64,000 nt of DNA, from the NCBI RefSeq assembly GCF_018728565.1, contig NZ_JACSOI010000004.1, positions 434,001 to 498,000 on the forward strand, given 5' to 3'. Made by a program: the position numbers and the translations under genes. Below, piece by piece: positions 27,815 through 37,331 of this stretch; the first letter of the stretch is position 1, and each line of letters opens with the position of its first letter. The notes below the pieces were generated by a model. That model was not told the origin of the DNA. It was given only the letters and a program-made list of their open reading frames with translations, and did no database searches. This DNA comes from Zobellia russellii (GTDB lineage: Bacteria > Bacteroidota > Bacteroidia > Flavobacteriales > Flavobacteriaceae).

Positions 27815-29608
27815 ATGAAAAATGTAAAATATATACTATCGTGTTTGATGCTCACTGCACTTTTTTATAGCTGTGATCAAGGTATAGACGCGTTAACCGA
27901 GGTTGATCCGGGTGCAGACGCTTCTGCTCCGGTCATAACCATTACTTCGCCCGCAGAAGGTCTTGCGGTAAAAGTAAACGAGGAACTGGCCACGATTACG
28001 GTAAAATTTCAGGCTCAAGATGATATTGAGTTGGGGTCGGTAGAAGTACTGCTTGACGGTAATAGAATAGGCAATTACAATAGTTTTAAAGACTACCGTA
28101 AGTTGATCGTAAATGATTTAGTGTACGACCAACTTGAAGATGGAACGCATCAGCTTACGGTTATTGCCAAAGATTTGGATGGTAAGTCCACTAGTGAGGT
28201 AGTTAACTTCACTAAGGAACCGGCCTACATTAGAAAATACCCCGGTGAAATTTTATATATGCCTTTTGAAGGTGGATATGTAGACCTGTTAAGTTTTGAA
28301 GAGGCACAACAAATAGGTTCGCCCTCCATTAGCGAAGAGAGTCTAGCGGGAGATGGCGCTTATGCAGGAGCCGAAGGGGCCTATTTGACCCTAGATCCAG
28401 AACGATTTAAGAATACGGAATTGAGTGCTATTTTCTGGGTAAAATTAAATGCGGTTCCGGACCGTGCCGGTATTTTGGCTATGAGTCCGCCTTTAGATGA
28501 TGGTGGAGGAAATGTGTTGACCAGTGGTTTTCGCTTTTTTAGGGAAAATGCCAATGGCAAACAACGCTATAAGTTAAATGTTGGTTTGGGAGATGGAAAC
28601 TCTTGGTTTGATGGTGGAGAAGCTGCAGAAGTAGATCCAGCGTCAGAAGAATGGGTGAACCTTGCCTTTACCATTTCGGGTTCGGAAGCGGTAGTTTATA
28701 TAGACGGACAAATTGTTTCTCAAGGACCTTTAACGGGTATTGATTGGACGGATGTAAATATACTTTCCATAATGTCCGGTGAGCCTAACTTCTCAGGTTG
28801 GAATCATAAGTCGGATTTAAGTCTAATGGATGAGTTGCGCATATTTGATCGTGCTATCACCCAAGATGAAGTAAAACAGATCATTCAAGATGACTCGGGT
28901 ATTGTGGTGTCTAATTATCCGCCTAATTTTCCAGGAGAGATGTTCTATATGCCTTTTGAAGGTTCATATACAAATCTGTTTACGGATATGGAAGCTGATG
29001 TGGTTGGAACACCCTCTTTTTCAGAAGAAAGTGTAGCTAGCGAAGGTGCTTACGCTGGAGCAGCGGATTCATATATTACAGTTCCCTCCAATGGTCTTAC
29101 TTCAGATGAATTTAGTGCCTCACTTTGGTATAAAGTAAATGCCGAGCCGGGTAGAGGAGGTATTTTGGTAATGGCTCCAGAAGACACGGAAAAGGAAGGT
29201 TATCCAGAGGTGCAAAATTTAAGGACCAGTGGTTTCCGTTTCTTTAGAGAAGGTGATGCTACAAGGCAGGTGTTTAAATTGAATGTTGGCAACGGCGAAG
29301 CTGATACTTGGTTAGATGGAGGCGATTTAGCTGCTATAGATCCCACATCTGCAGATTGGGTACACTTGGCATTTTCCATTTCAGGTTCAAATGCGGTTCT
29401 ATACATTAATGGTGAAATAGTTTCGGAAAACGTGATAAGTGGTGGAATAGATTGGTCCGGATGTGATTTGCTATCCATAGGTTCTGGTGCACCAAGATTT
29501 ACGGAATGGGGCCACTTGGCAGACGAAAGCCTGATTGATGAGCTCCGTTTATTTGACAAGGCCCTTACAAAAGAAGAAATACAGGAAATTATGAACTCGG
29601 GAATGTAA
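27815..29608 (+). CDS. Surface lipoprotein with Ig-like domain and two LamG/concanavalin-like domains
   Basis: Probable surface glycan-binding protein in the SusE/SusF position. Seen: lipoprotein signal (LMLTALFYSC, Cys about 20); an Ig-like domain (about 38-132, PVITITSPAEGLAVKV...SVEVLLDGNRIG); then two similar LamG-type beta-sandwiches of about 225 residues. The first begins YPGEILYMPFEGGY (about 144), the second FPGEMFYMPFEGSY (about 370), each carrying AGAxxxYxT, GFRFFRE, KLNVGxG and LxDELRxFD. The two are clearly an internal duplication. No catalytic signature was recognised. It lies between susD and the GH144 genes and is co-directional with 25-40 bp gaps, so part of the operon. Confidence 0.85.
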   Translation: MKNVKYILSCLMLTALFYSCDQGIDALTEVDPGADASAPVITITSPAEGLAVKVNEELATITVKFQAQDDIELGSVEVLLDGNRIGNYNSFKDYRKLIVNDLVYDQLEDGTHQLTVIAKDLDGKSTSEVVNFTKEPAYIRKYPGEILYMPFEGGYVDLLSFEEAQQIGSPSISEESLAGDGAYAGAEGAYLTLDPERFKNTELSAIFWVKLNAVPDRAGILAMSPPLDDGGGNVLTSGFRFFRENANGKQRYKLNVGLGDGNSWFDGGEAAEVDPASEEWVNLAFTISGSEAVVYIDGQIVSQGPLTGIDWTDVNILSIMSGEPNFSGWNHKSDLSLMDELRIFDRAITQDEVKQIIQDDSGIVVSNYPPNFPGEMFYMPFEGSYTNLFTDMEADVVGTPSFSEESVASEGAYAGAADSYITVPSNGLTSDEFSASLWYKVNAEPGRGGILVMAPEDTEKEGYPEVQNLRTSGFRFFREGDATRQVFKLNVGNGEADTWLDGGDLAAIDPTSADWVHLAFSISGSNAVLYINGEIVSENVISGGIDWSGCDLLSIGSGAPRFTEWGHLADESLIDELRLFDKALTKEEIQEIMNSGM

Positions 29609-29649
29609 AGAAACCCAGCAGAAGTTCAATAATCACTTTATAAAAATAT

Positions 29650-31017
29650 ATGAAATTAGTTACAATTGCCTTGGTAACAGGCACGCTTTTGGTGGGTTGT
29701 GGTGGCAACCCTTCCAAAACGGATAATAAAAACAGCAAAACCGAATCTAAGGTTGAACAAGAACTAACGGATGACCAATTATTGGATTCCGTTCAGAAAC
29801 AAACGTTCAATTACTTTTGGGAAGGAGCGGAACCTAAATCTGGTTTAGCCAGAGAACGTATTCACCTTGATAATGTATATCCCGCGCATGATAAGGATAT
29901 AATTACTACCGGAGGTTCAGGTTTTGGTTTAATGGCCATTTTGGTAGGTGTGGAGCGTGGTTTTATTACGCGTGAAGAGGCTCTGGAGCGATATGAAAAA
30001 AGTATTGGTTTCCTTGAAAAAGCAGACCGGTTCCATGGGGCTTGGCCTCACTGGCTTATGCCCGATGGTAAGATGACACCGTTCAGTAAAATGGATAACG
30101 GTGGCGATTTGGTGGAAACCGCTTTTCTGGTTCAAGGTTTATTGACCGTTAAGGAATACTTTGAGGAGGGCAGTGCCCGCGAAAAAGAATTGGCGGCCAG
30201 AATTCAAAAACTTTGGGAAGAAGTAGAATGGGACTGGTATACCAAAGGAGAAAATGTACTTTATTGGCATTGGTCTCCAGAATACAAATGGGAGATGAAC
30301 TTTCCCGTGGGCGGATATAATGAAGCTCTGGTCATGTATATCTTGGCGGCTTCTTCGCCTACACATGCAATTAATAAAGAAGTATATGAGCAAGGTTGGG
30401 CAAAAAGTGGAGGAATTAAAAATGACACTACTTTTTACGGCCTTCGTACTGTGCTTAATCATTATGAGCATGACAGGTCTCCAGTAGGTCCCATGTTTTG
30501 GGCACACTATTCCTATTTAGGTTTGAACCCAAAGGGATTAACAGATCAATATGCGGATTATTGGAAATTGAACGAAAACCACGCGTTAATTCAGTATCGT
30601 CATGCGGTTGAAAATCCACATGAGTACAAAGGATACGGAAAGAACCTTTGGGGATTGACCTCAAGTTATTCCATGAAAGGCTATGCAGGCCACAGACCTG
30701 ATAAGGATTTGGGTGTTATTTCTCCAACAGCTGCACTTTCCTCAATGCCTTACACACCGGAACAAAGTCAGGACTTCTTGAGATATATGTATACGGAACA
30801 AGACTCCCTGATTGGTAAATACGGACCTTATGATGCCTTTAGTTTAGAGGATAAATGGTATGTGCCAAGATATTTGGCTATAGACCAAGGACCTATTCCA
30901 GTAATGATAGAAAACTACAGAAGCGGACTTTTTTGGAAGCTTTTTATGAAGAATACTGATGTTCAAAGCGGATTGAAAAAATTAGGTTTTAGTTCGGAAA
31001 ATATTCCAAATGAGTAA
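29650..31017 (+). CDS. GH144-like (glycoamylase-type) glucan hydrolase lipoprotein, copy 1
   Basis: Predicted glucan hydrolase of the PF10091/GH144 type; characterised GH144 members are beta-1,2-glucanases. Seen: lipobox LLVGC (Cys about 17), then an (alpha/alpha)6-barrel pattern starting TFNYFWEGAEPKSGLARER (about 55), with conserved FHGAWPHWL, DNGGDLVETAFLVQGLL, YWHWSPEYKWEMN, GGYNEALVMYILAASSP, FWAHYSYLGLNP, GVISPTAALSSMPYTP, YDAFS and AIDQGPIPVMIENYRSG. Acidic residues in DGKMTPFSKMDNGGDLVE and the E of MIENYRSG are candidate active-site residues. It follows the LamG lipoprotein by 41 bp and overlaps the second GH144 gene by 8 bp. As a lipoprotein it probably acts at the surface or in the periplasm. 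Family is well supported; linkage specificity is inferred. Confidence 0.87.
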   Translation: MKLVTIALVTGTLLVGCGGNPSKTDNKNSKTESKVEQELTDDQLLDSVQKQTFNYFWEGAEPKSGLARERIHLDNVYPAHDKDIITTGGSGFGLMAILVGVERGFITREEALERYEKSIGFLEKADRFHGAWPHWLMPDGKMTPFSKMDNGGDLVETAFLVQGLLTVKEYFEEGSAREKELAARIQKLWEEVEWDWYTKGENVLYWHWSPEYKWEMNFPVGGYNEALVMYILAASSPTHAINKEVYEQGWAKSGGIKNDTTFYGLRTVLNHYEHDRSPVGPMFWAHYSYLGLNPKGLTDQYADYWKLNENHALIQYRHAVENPHEYKGYGKNLWGLTSSYSMKGYAGHRPDKDLGVISPTAALSSMPYTPEQSQDFLRYMYTEQDSLIGKYGPYDAFSLEDKWYVPRYLAIDQGPIPVMIENYRSGLFWKLFMKNTDVQSGLKKLGFSSENIPNE

Positions 31018-32404
31018 ATTATTTGTTTCAATTTTGGTGTCGTTACTATTCGTTTCATGTGCTTCGGATGATGGAGGTGGTGGTGCAATCGGCATTTCCG
31101 AACTTCCGGAAACACCTGTTGAGGACGAACAGGAAGTAGAGGAGGAAGAAGTGGAGCTGACGGATGAGGAGCTTCTCGACTTGACCCAAAAAGAAACTTT
31201 TAAATATTTCTGGGATTTTGCCCAAACGGAATCTGGTGCTGCGCGTGAAAGGTATCATCCCCAAGAACCATCTAATGACGTCAATACAGTAACCGTTGGA
31301 GGCACCGGTTTTGGACTTATGGGAATTTTGGTCGCTATGGAAAGAGGTTTCGTGTCCCGTAACGAAGGCGTTGAAAAACTGTCTAAGATTATTTCTTTTT
31401 TGGAAAATGCCGACAGGTTTCATGGCGCATGGCCCCATTGGTTAGATGGGCGTAACGGGAAAACGCTTCCCTTTAGTGAAAAGGATAATGGGGCCGATTT
31501 GGTGGAAACTTCTTTTTTGGCACAGGGGCTTATCTGCGTAAAAGAATATTTAAAAGAGGGTAATTCCGAAGAAAAAGCAGTGGCCGAAAAAGCAGATGCA
31601 CTTTGGAAAGATGTTGAATGGGACTGGTTCACGCAAAATAAAAATACGTTGTATTGGCATTGGAGTCCTGATTTTGGTTTTGACATCAATTTAGAATTAA
31701 AGGGATATAATGAAGTATTGATAACCTATGTCATGGCAGCGGCTTCCCCTGATTTTTCCATTACCAAAGAAACATATGAAAATGGTTGGGCGTCCAGTGG
31801 TGCTATAGCCAATGGCACTTCGGCTTATGAAATTCCACTTATTGTTAATCATGCAGGTAGTTCCCAAAAAGGCGGGCCATTGTTCTGGGCACACTACTCC
31901 TATATGGGGCTAGATCCCAGTAATTTGGCCGATGCCTTTGTGAATTATGGTGATGCTACGCTAAACCATGCAAAAATCAATTATGCCTACTGCGTGGATA
32001 ACCCTAAAAATTATAAAGATTATGGGGAAGATTGCTGGGGGCTTACCGCCAGTTACAGTAGAAATGCGGATGGAAGTTTAGGCTATAACGCCCATAGCCC
32101 GTCCAATGATACAGGTGTAATTTCGCCTACAGCAGCTTTGAGCTCTATGCCATATACACCGGAGGAATCCATGAAGGCACTGCGGTATTTCTATGGTAAA
32201 AAGGACCAGCTTTTAGGGCCTGCCGGTTTTTATGATGCTTTTAGTCCGCAATATGATTTTTGGGTAGCCGATGCGTATTTGGCCATTGACCAAGGTCCCA
32301 TTTTAGTAATGATTGAGAACCATAGATCGGGATTGTTATGGCAACTCTTTATGCAAAATAAGGATGTGCAGCGCGGACTCAATAATTTAGGTTTTACCTA
32401 TTAG
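31010..32404 (+). CDS. GH144-like glucan hydrolase lipoprotein, copy 2
   Basis: Paralogue of the preceding gene, about half identical by eye, with the same blocks (FHGAWPHWLDG, DNGADLVETSFLAQGL, YWHWSPDFGFDIN, KGYNEVLITYVMAAASP, FWAHYSYMGLDP, GVISPTAALSSMPYTP, AIDQGPILVMIENHRSG). It has a lipobox LLFVSC (Cys about 17) followed by an acidic Glu/Asp linker of about 35 residues that would hold the enzyme away from the membrane, a feature of surface-exposed Bacteroidetes lipoproteins. The ATG lies inside the 3' end of copy 1 (8-bp overlap), so the two are translationally coupled. A pair of GH144 enzymes suggests one surface endo-enzyme and one acting on imported oligomers; that split is inference. 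Confidence 0.87.
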   Translation: MSKLFVSILVSLLFVSCASDDGGGGAIGISELPETPVEDEQEVEEEEVELTDEELLDLTQKETFKYFWDFAQTESGAARERYHPQEPSNDVNTVTVGGTGFGLMGILVAMERGFVSRNEGVEKLSKIISFLENADRFHGAWPHWLDGRNGKTLPFSEKDNGADLVETSFLAQGLICVKEYLKEGNSEEKAVAEKADALWKDVEWDWFTQNKNTLYWHWSPDFGFDINLELKGYNEVLITYVMAAASPDFSITKETYENGWASSGAIANGTSAYEIPLIVNHAGSSQKGGPLFWAHYSYMGLDPSNLADAFVNYGDATLNHAKINYAYCVDNPKNYKDYGEDCWGLTASYSRNADGSLGYNAHSPSNDTGVISPTAALSSMPYTPEESMKALRYFYGKKDQLLGPAGFYDAFSPQYDFWVADAYLAIDQGPILVMIENHRSGLLWQLFMQNKDVQRGLNNLGFTY

Positions 32405-32516
32405 GAATTTACTTTAAGAATCAACGAATTCCATGTGAGGAATCGGTTTTAACTGATTTGTCAAAGGGATGGTTTTGCCAAAATTTTATTCGATATAAAA
32501 ATATAAATAACAGAAA

Positions 32517-34790
32517 ATGAGAGATATAAAGAGAAGAATCTGTTTTTTAATACTCGTGCTGGGCTTTACGACTTTCGTTCGTTCCCAAGAAAAGATAGAA
32601 GCGGTGGAGCAGCTTCTTTCCAAAATGACATTGGAAGAAAAAATTGGTCAGCTTAATCTACTGACCCCGGGAGGTGGCATTGCTACAGGTTCTGTGGTGA
32701 GCGAAAATGTAGAGGCAAAAATCAAGGCAGGCCAAGTAGGAGGTCTATTTGGGGTTTCCGGTCCAGAGAAAGTCAGACAAGCACAAAAAATAGCCATTGA
32801 AAATTCACGGTTAAAGATTCCCTTGCTTATTGGTTCGGACATCATACATGGGTATAAGACCACCTTTCCCATTCCACTGGGAACAGCAGCTAGTTGGGAT
32901 TTGGAACTTATTCAAAAAATGGCCGAAACTGCAGCTAAGGAGGCCACGGCAGATGGAATCAACTGGAATTTCTCTCCTATGGTGGATATTGCCAGAGACC
33001 CTCGTTGGGGACGTATTGCCGAGGGGGCTGGAGAAGACCCGTATTTGGGGAGTGCCATTGCCAAAGCGATGATAAAAGGGTATCAAGGAGCTGATTTGTC
33101 AGCGCCAAATACGATGATGGCCACGGTAAAACACTTGGCCCTTTATGGTGCCGCAGAAGGCGGACGCGATTACAATACGGTAGATATGGGTAAGTTGAAA
33201 ATGTACAACCAATATCTGCCCGTGTACAAGGCGGCCGTAGATGCGGAAGTGGGAAGTGCCATGACTTCGTTTAATGATATTGATGGTATTCCGGCTTCGG
33301 GCAATAAATGGTTAATTACCGATTTATTGCGCGAACAATGGGGCTTTAAAGGTTTTGTGGTTTCCGATTACACCTCGGTAAATGAGATGACCGCTCACGG
33401 ATTGGGAGATTTACAAGCGGTATCCGCTTTAGCTTTAAACGCAGGGCTTGATATGGATATGGTGGGCGAAGGATTTCTTACCACTTTGAAAAAATCAGTG
33501 GATGAGGGCAAGGTTACCGAGTCCGCAATAACCGAGGCATGCCGCAGGATATTGACCGCCAAATATAAATTGGGACTCTTTGACGACCCTTACCGCTATT
33601 CCGATAAAAGTAGACCGGCAAAAGATATTCTTACGGACGAGAACAGAAATCTGGCCCGTGAGGCTGCAAAGCGCTCTTTTGTACTATTAAAGAAGCAGGG
33701 CAAAATACTTCCGTTACAGAAGAATGCCCAAATAGCGTTGATAGGACCTTTGGCGAATAACAAGAACAATATGCTGGGCACTTGGGCTCCAACGGGAGAC
33801 CCACAGTTATCCGTTCCCGTTTTAGAAGGGTTAAAGAATGTGGCCCCCAAAGCCAAAATAAGCTATGCCAAAGGCGCCAATATTACGGATAATCCCGATT
33901 TGGCCCAACGGGCCAATGTTTTTGGAACACGGGTAGAAATAGACGAGCGCTCTTCGGAGACCCTTTTAAAGGAGGCGTTAGATTTAGCCAAAGATGCCGA
34001 TGTCATTGTAGCCGTGGTAGGGGAGGCCAGTGAGTTTAGTGGAGAGGCGGCCAGTAGAACGGATATTTCACTTCCCAAAAGCCAAAAGCGACTTTTAAGG
34101 GAATTGGCAAAGACTGGAAAGCCTCTGGTAATTGTCCTTATGAGCGGAAGACCCTTGACCATTGCCGATGAAATGGAGCTTCCTGCAAGTATACTTCAAG
34201 TATGGCACCCAGGTATAGAAGCGGGTAATGCTATAGCCGATGTAGTTTTTGGGGATTATAATCCATCAGGAAAACTAACGGCAACTTGGCCCAGGAATGT
34301 TGGGCAAATTCCAGTATATCACAGTATGAAAAACACGGGCAGACCCATAGAGGGAGATAACTTTCAGAAATTTAAATCGAATTATCTGGATGTGGAAAAT
34401 ACGCCGCTCTTACCTTTTGGTCATGGTCTGAGTTATACCGATTTCAGCTATTCAAATATTCAGTTGAATAAAGATGAAATTGGACAGGACATGTCTATTA
34501 CGGTTTCGGTAGATGTAAGCAACACAGGTAAATATGATGGGGAAGAAGTGGTGCAATTATATCTTCGGGATGTAGTACGCTCGGTAACCCCGCCCATGCG
34601 CGAATTAAAAGGGTTCAAGAAAATATTCTTAATGAAGGGTGAAACAAAAACGGTTAAACTGATCCTACAACCCGAAGACCTGAAGTTTTATAACGCTGCC
34701 TTGGAATTTGTTGCCGAGCCAGGGGAGTTCCAAGTTTTTGTAGGAACTGATGCTACCGCAGATTTAAAAACCTCTTTCACATTAAAATAG
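32517..34790 (+). CDS. GH3 beta-glucosidase, periplasmic (BglX type)
   Basis: Releases glucose from the non-reducing end of beta-gluco-oligosaccharides; retaining mechanism. Seen: cleavable signal peptide ending FVRSQ; GH3 N-terminal TIM barrel (about 35-360) with the substrate KH motif TVKHLALYG and the nucleophile Asp284 in GFVVSDYTSV; GH3 C-terminal domain (about 385-620) with EASEFSGEAASRTDISLP, where the acid/base Glu is expected; and a C-terminal fibronectin-III-like domain (about 670-745, GEEVVQLYLRD, LKGFKKIFL). 757 residues is the usual BglX length. GH3 next to GH144 is also known from Bacteroides thetaiotaomicron, where the pair works on beta-1,2-glucan. The 112 bp before the gene contain no clear promoter. 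Confidence 0.94.
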   Translation: MRDIKRRICFLILVLGFTTFVRSQEKIEAVEQLLSKMTLEEKIGQLNLLTPGGGIATGSVVSENVEAKIKAGQVGGLFGVSGPEKVRQAQKIAIENSRLKIPLLIGSDIIHGYKTTFPIPLGTAASWDLELIQKMAETAAKEATADGINWNFSPMVDIARDPRWGRIAEGAGEDPYLGSAIAKAMIKGYQGADLSAPNTMMATVKHLALYGAAEGGRDYNTVDMGKLKMYNQYLPVYKAAVDAEVGSAMTSFNDIDGIPASGNKWLITDLLREQWGFKGFVVSDYTSVNEMTAHGLGDLQAVSALALNAGLDMDMVGEGFLTTLKKSVDEGKVTESAITEACRRILTAKYKLGLFDDPYRYSDKSRPAKDILTDENRNLAREAAKRSFVLLKKQGKILPLQKNAQIALIGPLANNKNNMLGTWAPTGDPQLSVPVLEGLKNVAPKAKISYAKGANITDNPDLAQRANVFGTRVEIDERSSETLLKEALDLAKDADVIVAVVGEASEFSGEAASRTDISLPKSQKRLLRELAKTGKPLVIVLMSGRPLTIADEMELPASILQVWHPGIEAGNAIADVVFGDYNPSGKLTATWPRNVGQIPVYHSMKNTGRPIEGDNFQKFKSNYLDVENTPLLPFGHGLSYTDFSYSNIQLNKDEIGQDMSITVSVDVSNTGKYDGEEVVQLYLRDVVRSVTPPMRELKGFKKIFLMKGETKTVKLILQPEDLKFYNAALEFVAEPGEFQVFVGTDATADLKTSFTLK

Positions 34791-34806
34791 TCTCAATTCT
34801 GTTTTT

Positions 34807-36444
34807 ATGCTTTTACGATTATGTTTTCCGGGAGTACTTTTCGCTTTTATTCTTATGGGTTGTAAAGAAAGCTCTCCACAGGTGGAAGAGAAGGCTAAAA
34901 AGACAAACATCCTATTTATCATGGCCGATGATCATGCTATTCAGGCCATAAGTGCCTATGGTCATCCTATTGGACAATTGGCTCCCACACCCAATATAGA
35001 CCGATTAGCGAGGAATGGTGCGCTTTTTACACATAGCTATGTAACGAATTCCATTTGTGGGCCAAGTAGGGCGGTCATTCTTACGGGCAAACACAGTCAT
35101 ATAAATGGTTTTAGACAGAACGGAGACCGTTTTGACGGTAACCAAACTACTTTGCCCAAAATACTTAAGCGAGAAGGTTATCAGACGGCATTAATAGGAA
35201 AATGGCATTTGGACGGTGCACCCCAAGGTTTCGATTATTCCAAGATACTTGTTGATCAGGGCAATTACTATAATCCTGATTTTGTTGAAAATGGAGACAC
35301 CACCCGTATAGAAGGCTATGCCACGGATATTATTACCAATGATGCTTTAAGCTGGTTGAAAAATGAAAGAAAAGACAGTCTTCCCTTTTTTATGATGGTA
35401 CATCATAAGGCCCCTCACCGTAATTGGATGCCCGCCTTACGTCACATGAATAAATATGTCTCCGTGCAGTTTCCTCTTCCCGACACTTATTTTCCATCCT
35501 TTGAAAAGCAAAGCGCAGCGGAAGCGCAATTGCAGACCATTTATGAAGACATGTACGAAGGGCATGATTTAAAAATGACCCAAGGGTACGGCAGCACTAA
35601 ATTGGCACACAACCCATGGACTACGGATTTTGAGCGAATGTCAACCCAACAACGGATAACTTGGGATAAAGCCTATTTACCTAAAAACAATACATTTCAT
35701 AAGGCAAACTTAAAAGGAAAGGCCCTTGCCGAATGGAAAGGCCAACGCTACTTACGTGATTACATGGCTACTATAGCCGCGGTAGACGAAGGCGTTGGGG
35801 AAATTTTAGATTACTTGGAAGAAAGCGGACTAGATAAAAATACGTTGGTGGTCTACACTTCCGATCAAGGATTCTATTTGGGAGAGAACGGGTGGTTCGA
35901 TAAACGATTTATGTACGAAACCTCATTTGGCACACCCTTGTTGATGCAGTTGCCAGGAACGATTCCCCCAAAGACCAAAATAGATGCTATGGTACAGAAC
36001 TTGGATTTTGCACAAACGTTCCTAGACTTTGCCGAAGTGAAAAACCAAAGTGATGCCATGCAAGGACAATCGTTCAAAGGTTTGTTGGATGGGAGTATGA
36101 ATTCTGATGAATTTCGGGATGTGCTCTACTATCATTATTATGATTACCCGGCTTTTCACATGGTCAAAAAGCATTATGGAGTTAGAACTAAACGGTATAA
36201 GCTCATCCATTTTTACGATGATATAGATAGCTGGGAATTCTATGATTTATACAAAGACCCTAGGGAGTTGACCAATCTCATTGATGACCGGACATATTCT
36301 TCTGTTATAGAACAAATGCACTATAAACTAGATAGTATACAAAAGGTTTATAAAATAACGGATAAGGAATTTGACAGAGCCCCAAAGACAGCCATAGACA
36401 AAGCTTATAAACAGTTAAAAAGATTACGGGGGGTTAAGAAGTAA
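34807..36444 (+). CDS. Formylglycine-dependent sulfatase lipoprotein (family S1)
   Basis: Hydrolyses sulfate esters, probably from a carbohydrate. Seen: lipoprotein signal (VLFAFILMGC, Cys about 20); the alkaline-phosphatase-fold start NILFIMADDH; sulfatase signature SICGPSRAVILTGK with Cys84 of CxPSR for conversion to formylglycine; IGKWHLDGAP; and metal-binding VVYTSDQGFYLGENGW with KRFMYETSFGTPLLMQLPG. 545 residues is normal for S1. It starts 17 bp after the GH3 stop, so it belongs to the same transcript. Its place implies the glucan substrate, or a side chain of it, carries sulfate; this is not typical of known beta-1,2-glucan loci. No sulfatase-maturing enzyme gene is in the window. Confidence 0.93.
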   Translation: MLLRLCFPGVLFAFILMGCKESSPQVEEKAKKTNILFIMADDHAIQAISAYGHPIGQLAPTPNIDRLARNGALFTHSYVTNSICGPSRAVILTGKHSHINGFRQNGDRFDGNQTTLPKILKREGYQTALIGKWHLDGAPQGFDYSKILVDQGNYYNPDFVENGDTTRIEGYATDIITNDALSWLKNERKDSLPFFMMVHHKAPHRNWMPALRHMNKYVSVQFPLPDTYFPSFEKQSAAEAQLQTIYEDMYEGHDLKMTQGYGSTKLAHNPWTTDFERMSTQQRITWDKAYLPKNNTFHKANLKGKALAEWKGQRYLRDYMATIAAVDEGVGEILDYLEESGLDKNTLVVYTSDQGFYLGENGWFDKRFMYETSFGTPLLMQLPGTIPPKTKIDAMVQNLDFAQTFLDFAEVKNQSDAMQGQSFKGLLDGSMNSDEFRDVLYYHYYDYPAFHMVKKHYGVRTKRYKLIHFYDDIDSWEFYDLYKDPRELTNLIDDRTYSSVIEQMHYKLDSIQKVYKITDKEFDRAPKTAIDKAYKQLKRLRGVKK

Positions 36445-36594
36445 TATGTTTTTCTTATTAAGTTAAAGCCTTATGTACAAAAGGTTCCTTTGGTAGGATT
36501 GAAAGTAAAGCCCAACTACTGCGACCAATATTTAAACCTATCCCATGTTACCGTAAAAGCTTGAGCCAACCAAAAATTTAAATAAACAGACCAA

Positions 36595-37329
36595 ATGATA
36601 AAAACGATGCATTTAGCGGCCCAATATTTGGCAGCAGCGGGAATTAGTTTTGTAGATAAGAAAGCCGATGATAGTCATACCAATCTAGGTTGGTCCATTG
36701 CAAAGCAACAATTGGAAACCCACCCATTATCGCCGAAAGGAAATCTCCTCGCTTTAAGTTATAATAACTTTTCATTAGAGTGGATTTCTCCGGATGAGGA
36801 TGTTTCTTTTTCGTTGGAAGGGAAAACGCACAGGCAAGTATTGGAGTGGTTAACTCACACTGCGGATACTTTTTTGGGTAAAAAGTACATTTATGATTTC
36901 CATTATGATTTACCGTATTCAGTAGATGATACTTTTACTTATACGTTGAATGCCATATCTTTAATAAAACTAGGAGTCTTGAGGACAATAGCACAGTTGG
37001 GCTTGATAAACACACTTCAAGAAACGGGTTTGGAATCCGATGTTCGTATATGGCCGCATCATTTTGATACTGGGGCTTATGCCAGTCTAAATTCAGATAT
37101 TTCTGTAGGATTTGGTTTAGCTATCCCAGACGATATGGTCAACGAGCATTATTTTTATATCAGCGGGTATAAAGGTCATAGCGCTTTAGATACAACTAAG
37201 TTTAATTCACTTTCTCGGGGAGAATGGAAAAATGATAGTTTTAAAGGAGCCGTTCTGCCAGCCACAAAAATTAACGAAGAACAAGCGGTAGAGTTTTTCA
37301 AGGAAGCTATTAATTCGTACAAAAAGTAA
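36595..37329 (+). CDS. Conserved-looking hypothetical protein with WPHHFD motif
   Basis: Not recognised with confidence. 244 residues, no signal peptide or membrane segment, so cytoplasmic. Seen: an N-terminal helical part (HLAAQYLAAAGISF), a beta strand-rich middle, a helical LGVLRTIAQLGLINTLQ, then DVRIWPHHFDTGAYASL, whose His-His-Asp could be a metal or catalytic site and faintly recalls DUF5996. The stop is 2 bp before the ATG of the YjeF_N-like gene, and a third gene follows 10 bp later, so the three are surely one operon. Function unknown. Confidence 0.7.
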   Translation: MIKTMHLAAQYLAAAGISFVDKKADDSHTNLGWSIAKQQLETHPLSPKGNLLALSYNNFSLEWISPDEDVSFSLEGKTHRQVLEWLTHTADTFLGKKYIYDFHYDLPYSVDDTFTYTLNAISLIKLGVLRTIAQLGLINTLQETGLESDVRIWPHHFDTGAYASLNSDISVGFGLAIPDDMVNEHYFYISGYKGHSALDTTKFNSLSRGEWKNDSFKGAVLPATKINEEQAVEFFKEAINSYKK

Positions 37330-37331
37330 GT

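Noticed and set aside
36445-36594. Promoter for the three-gene operon
   Set aside because: No TAnnTTTG box or repeats were found; the promoter is not claimed.
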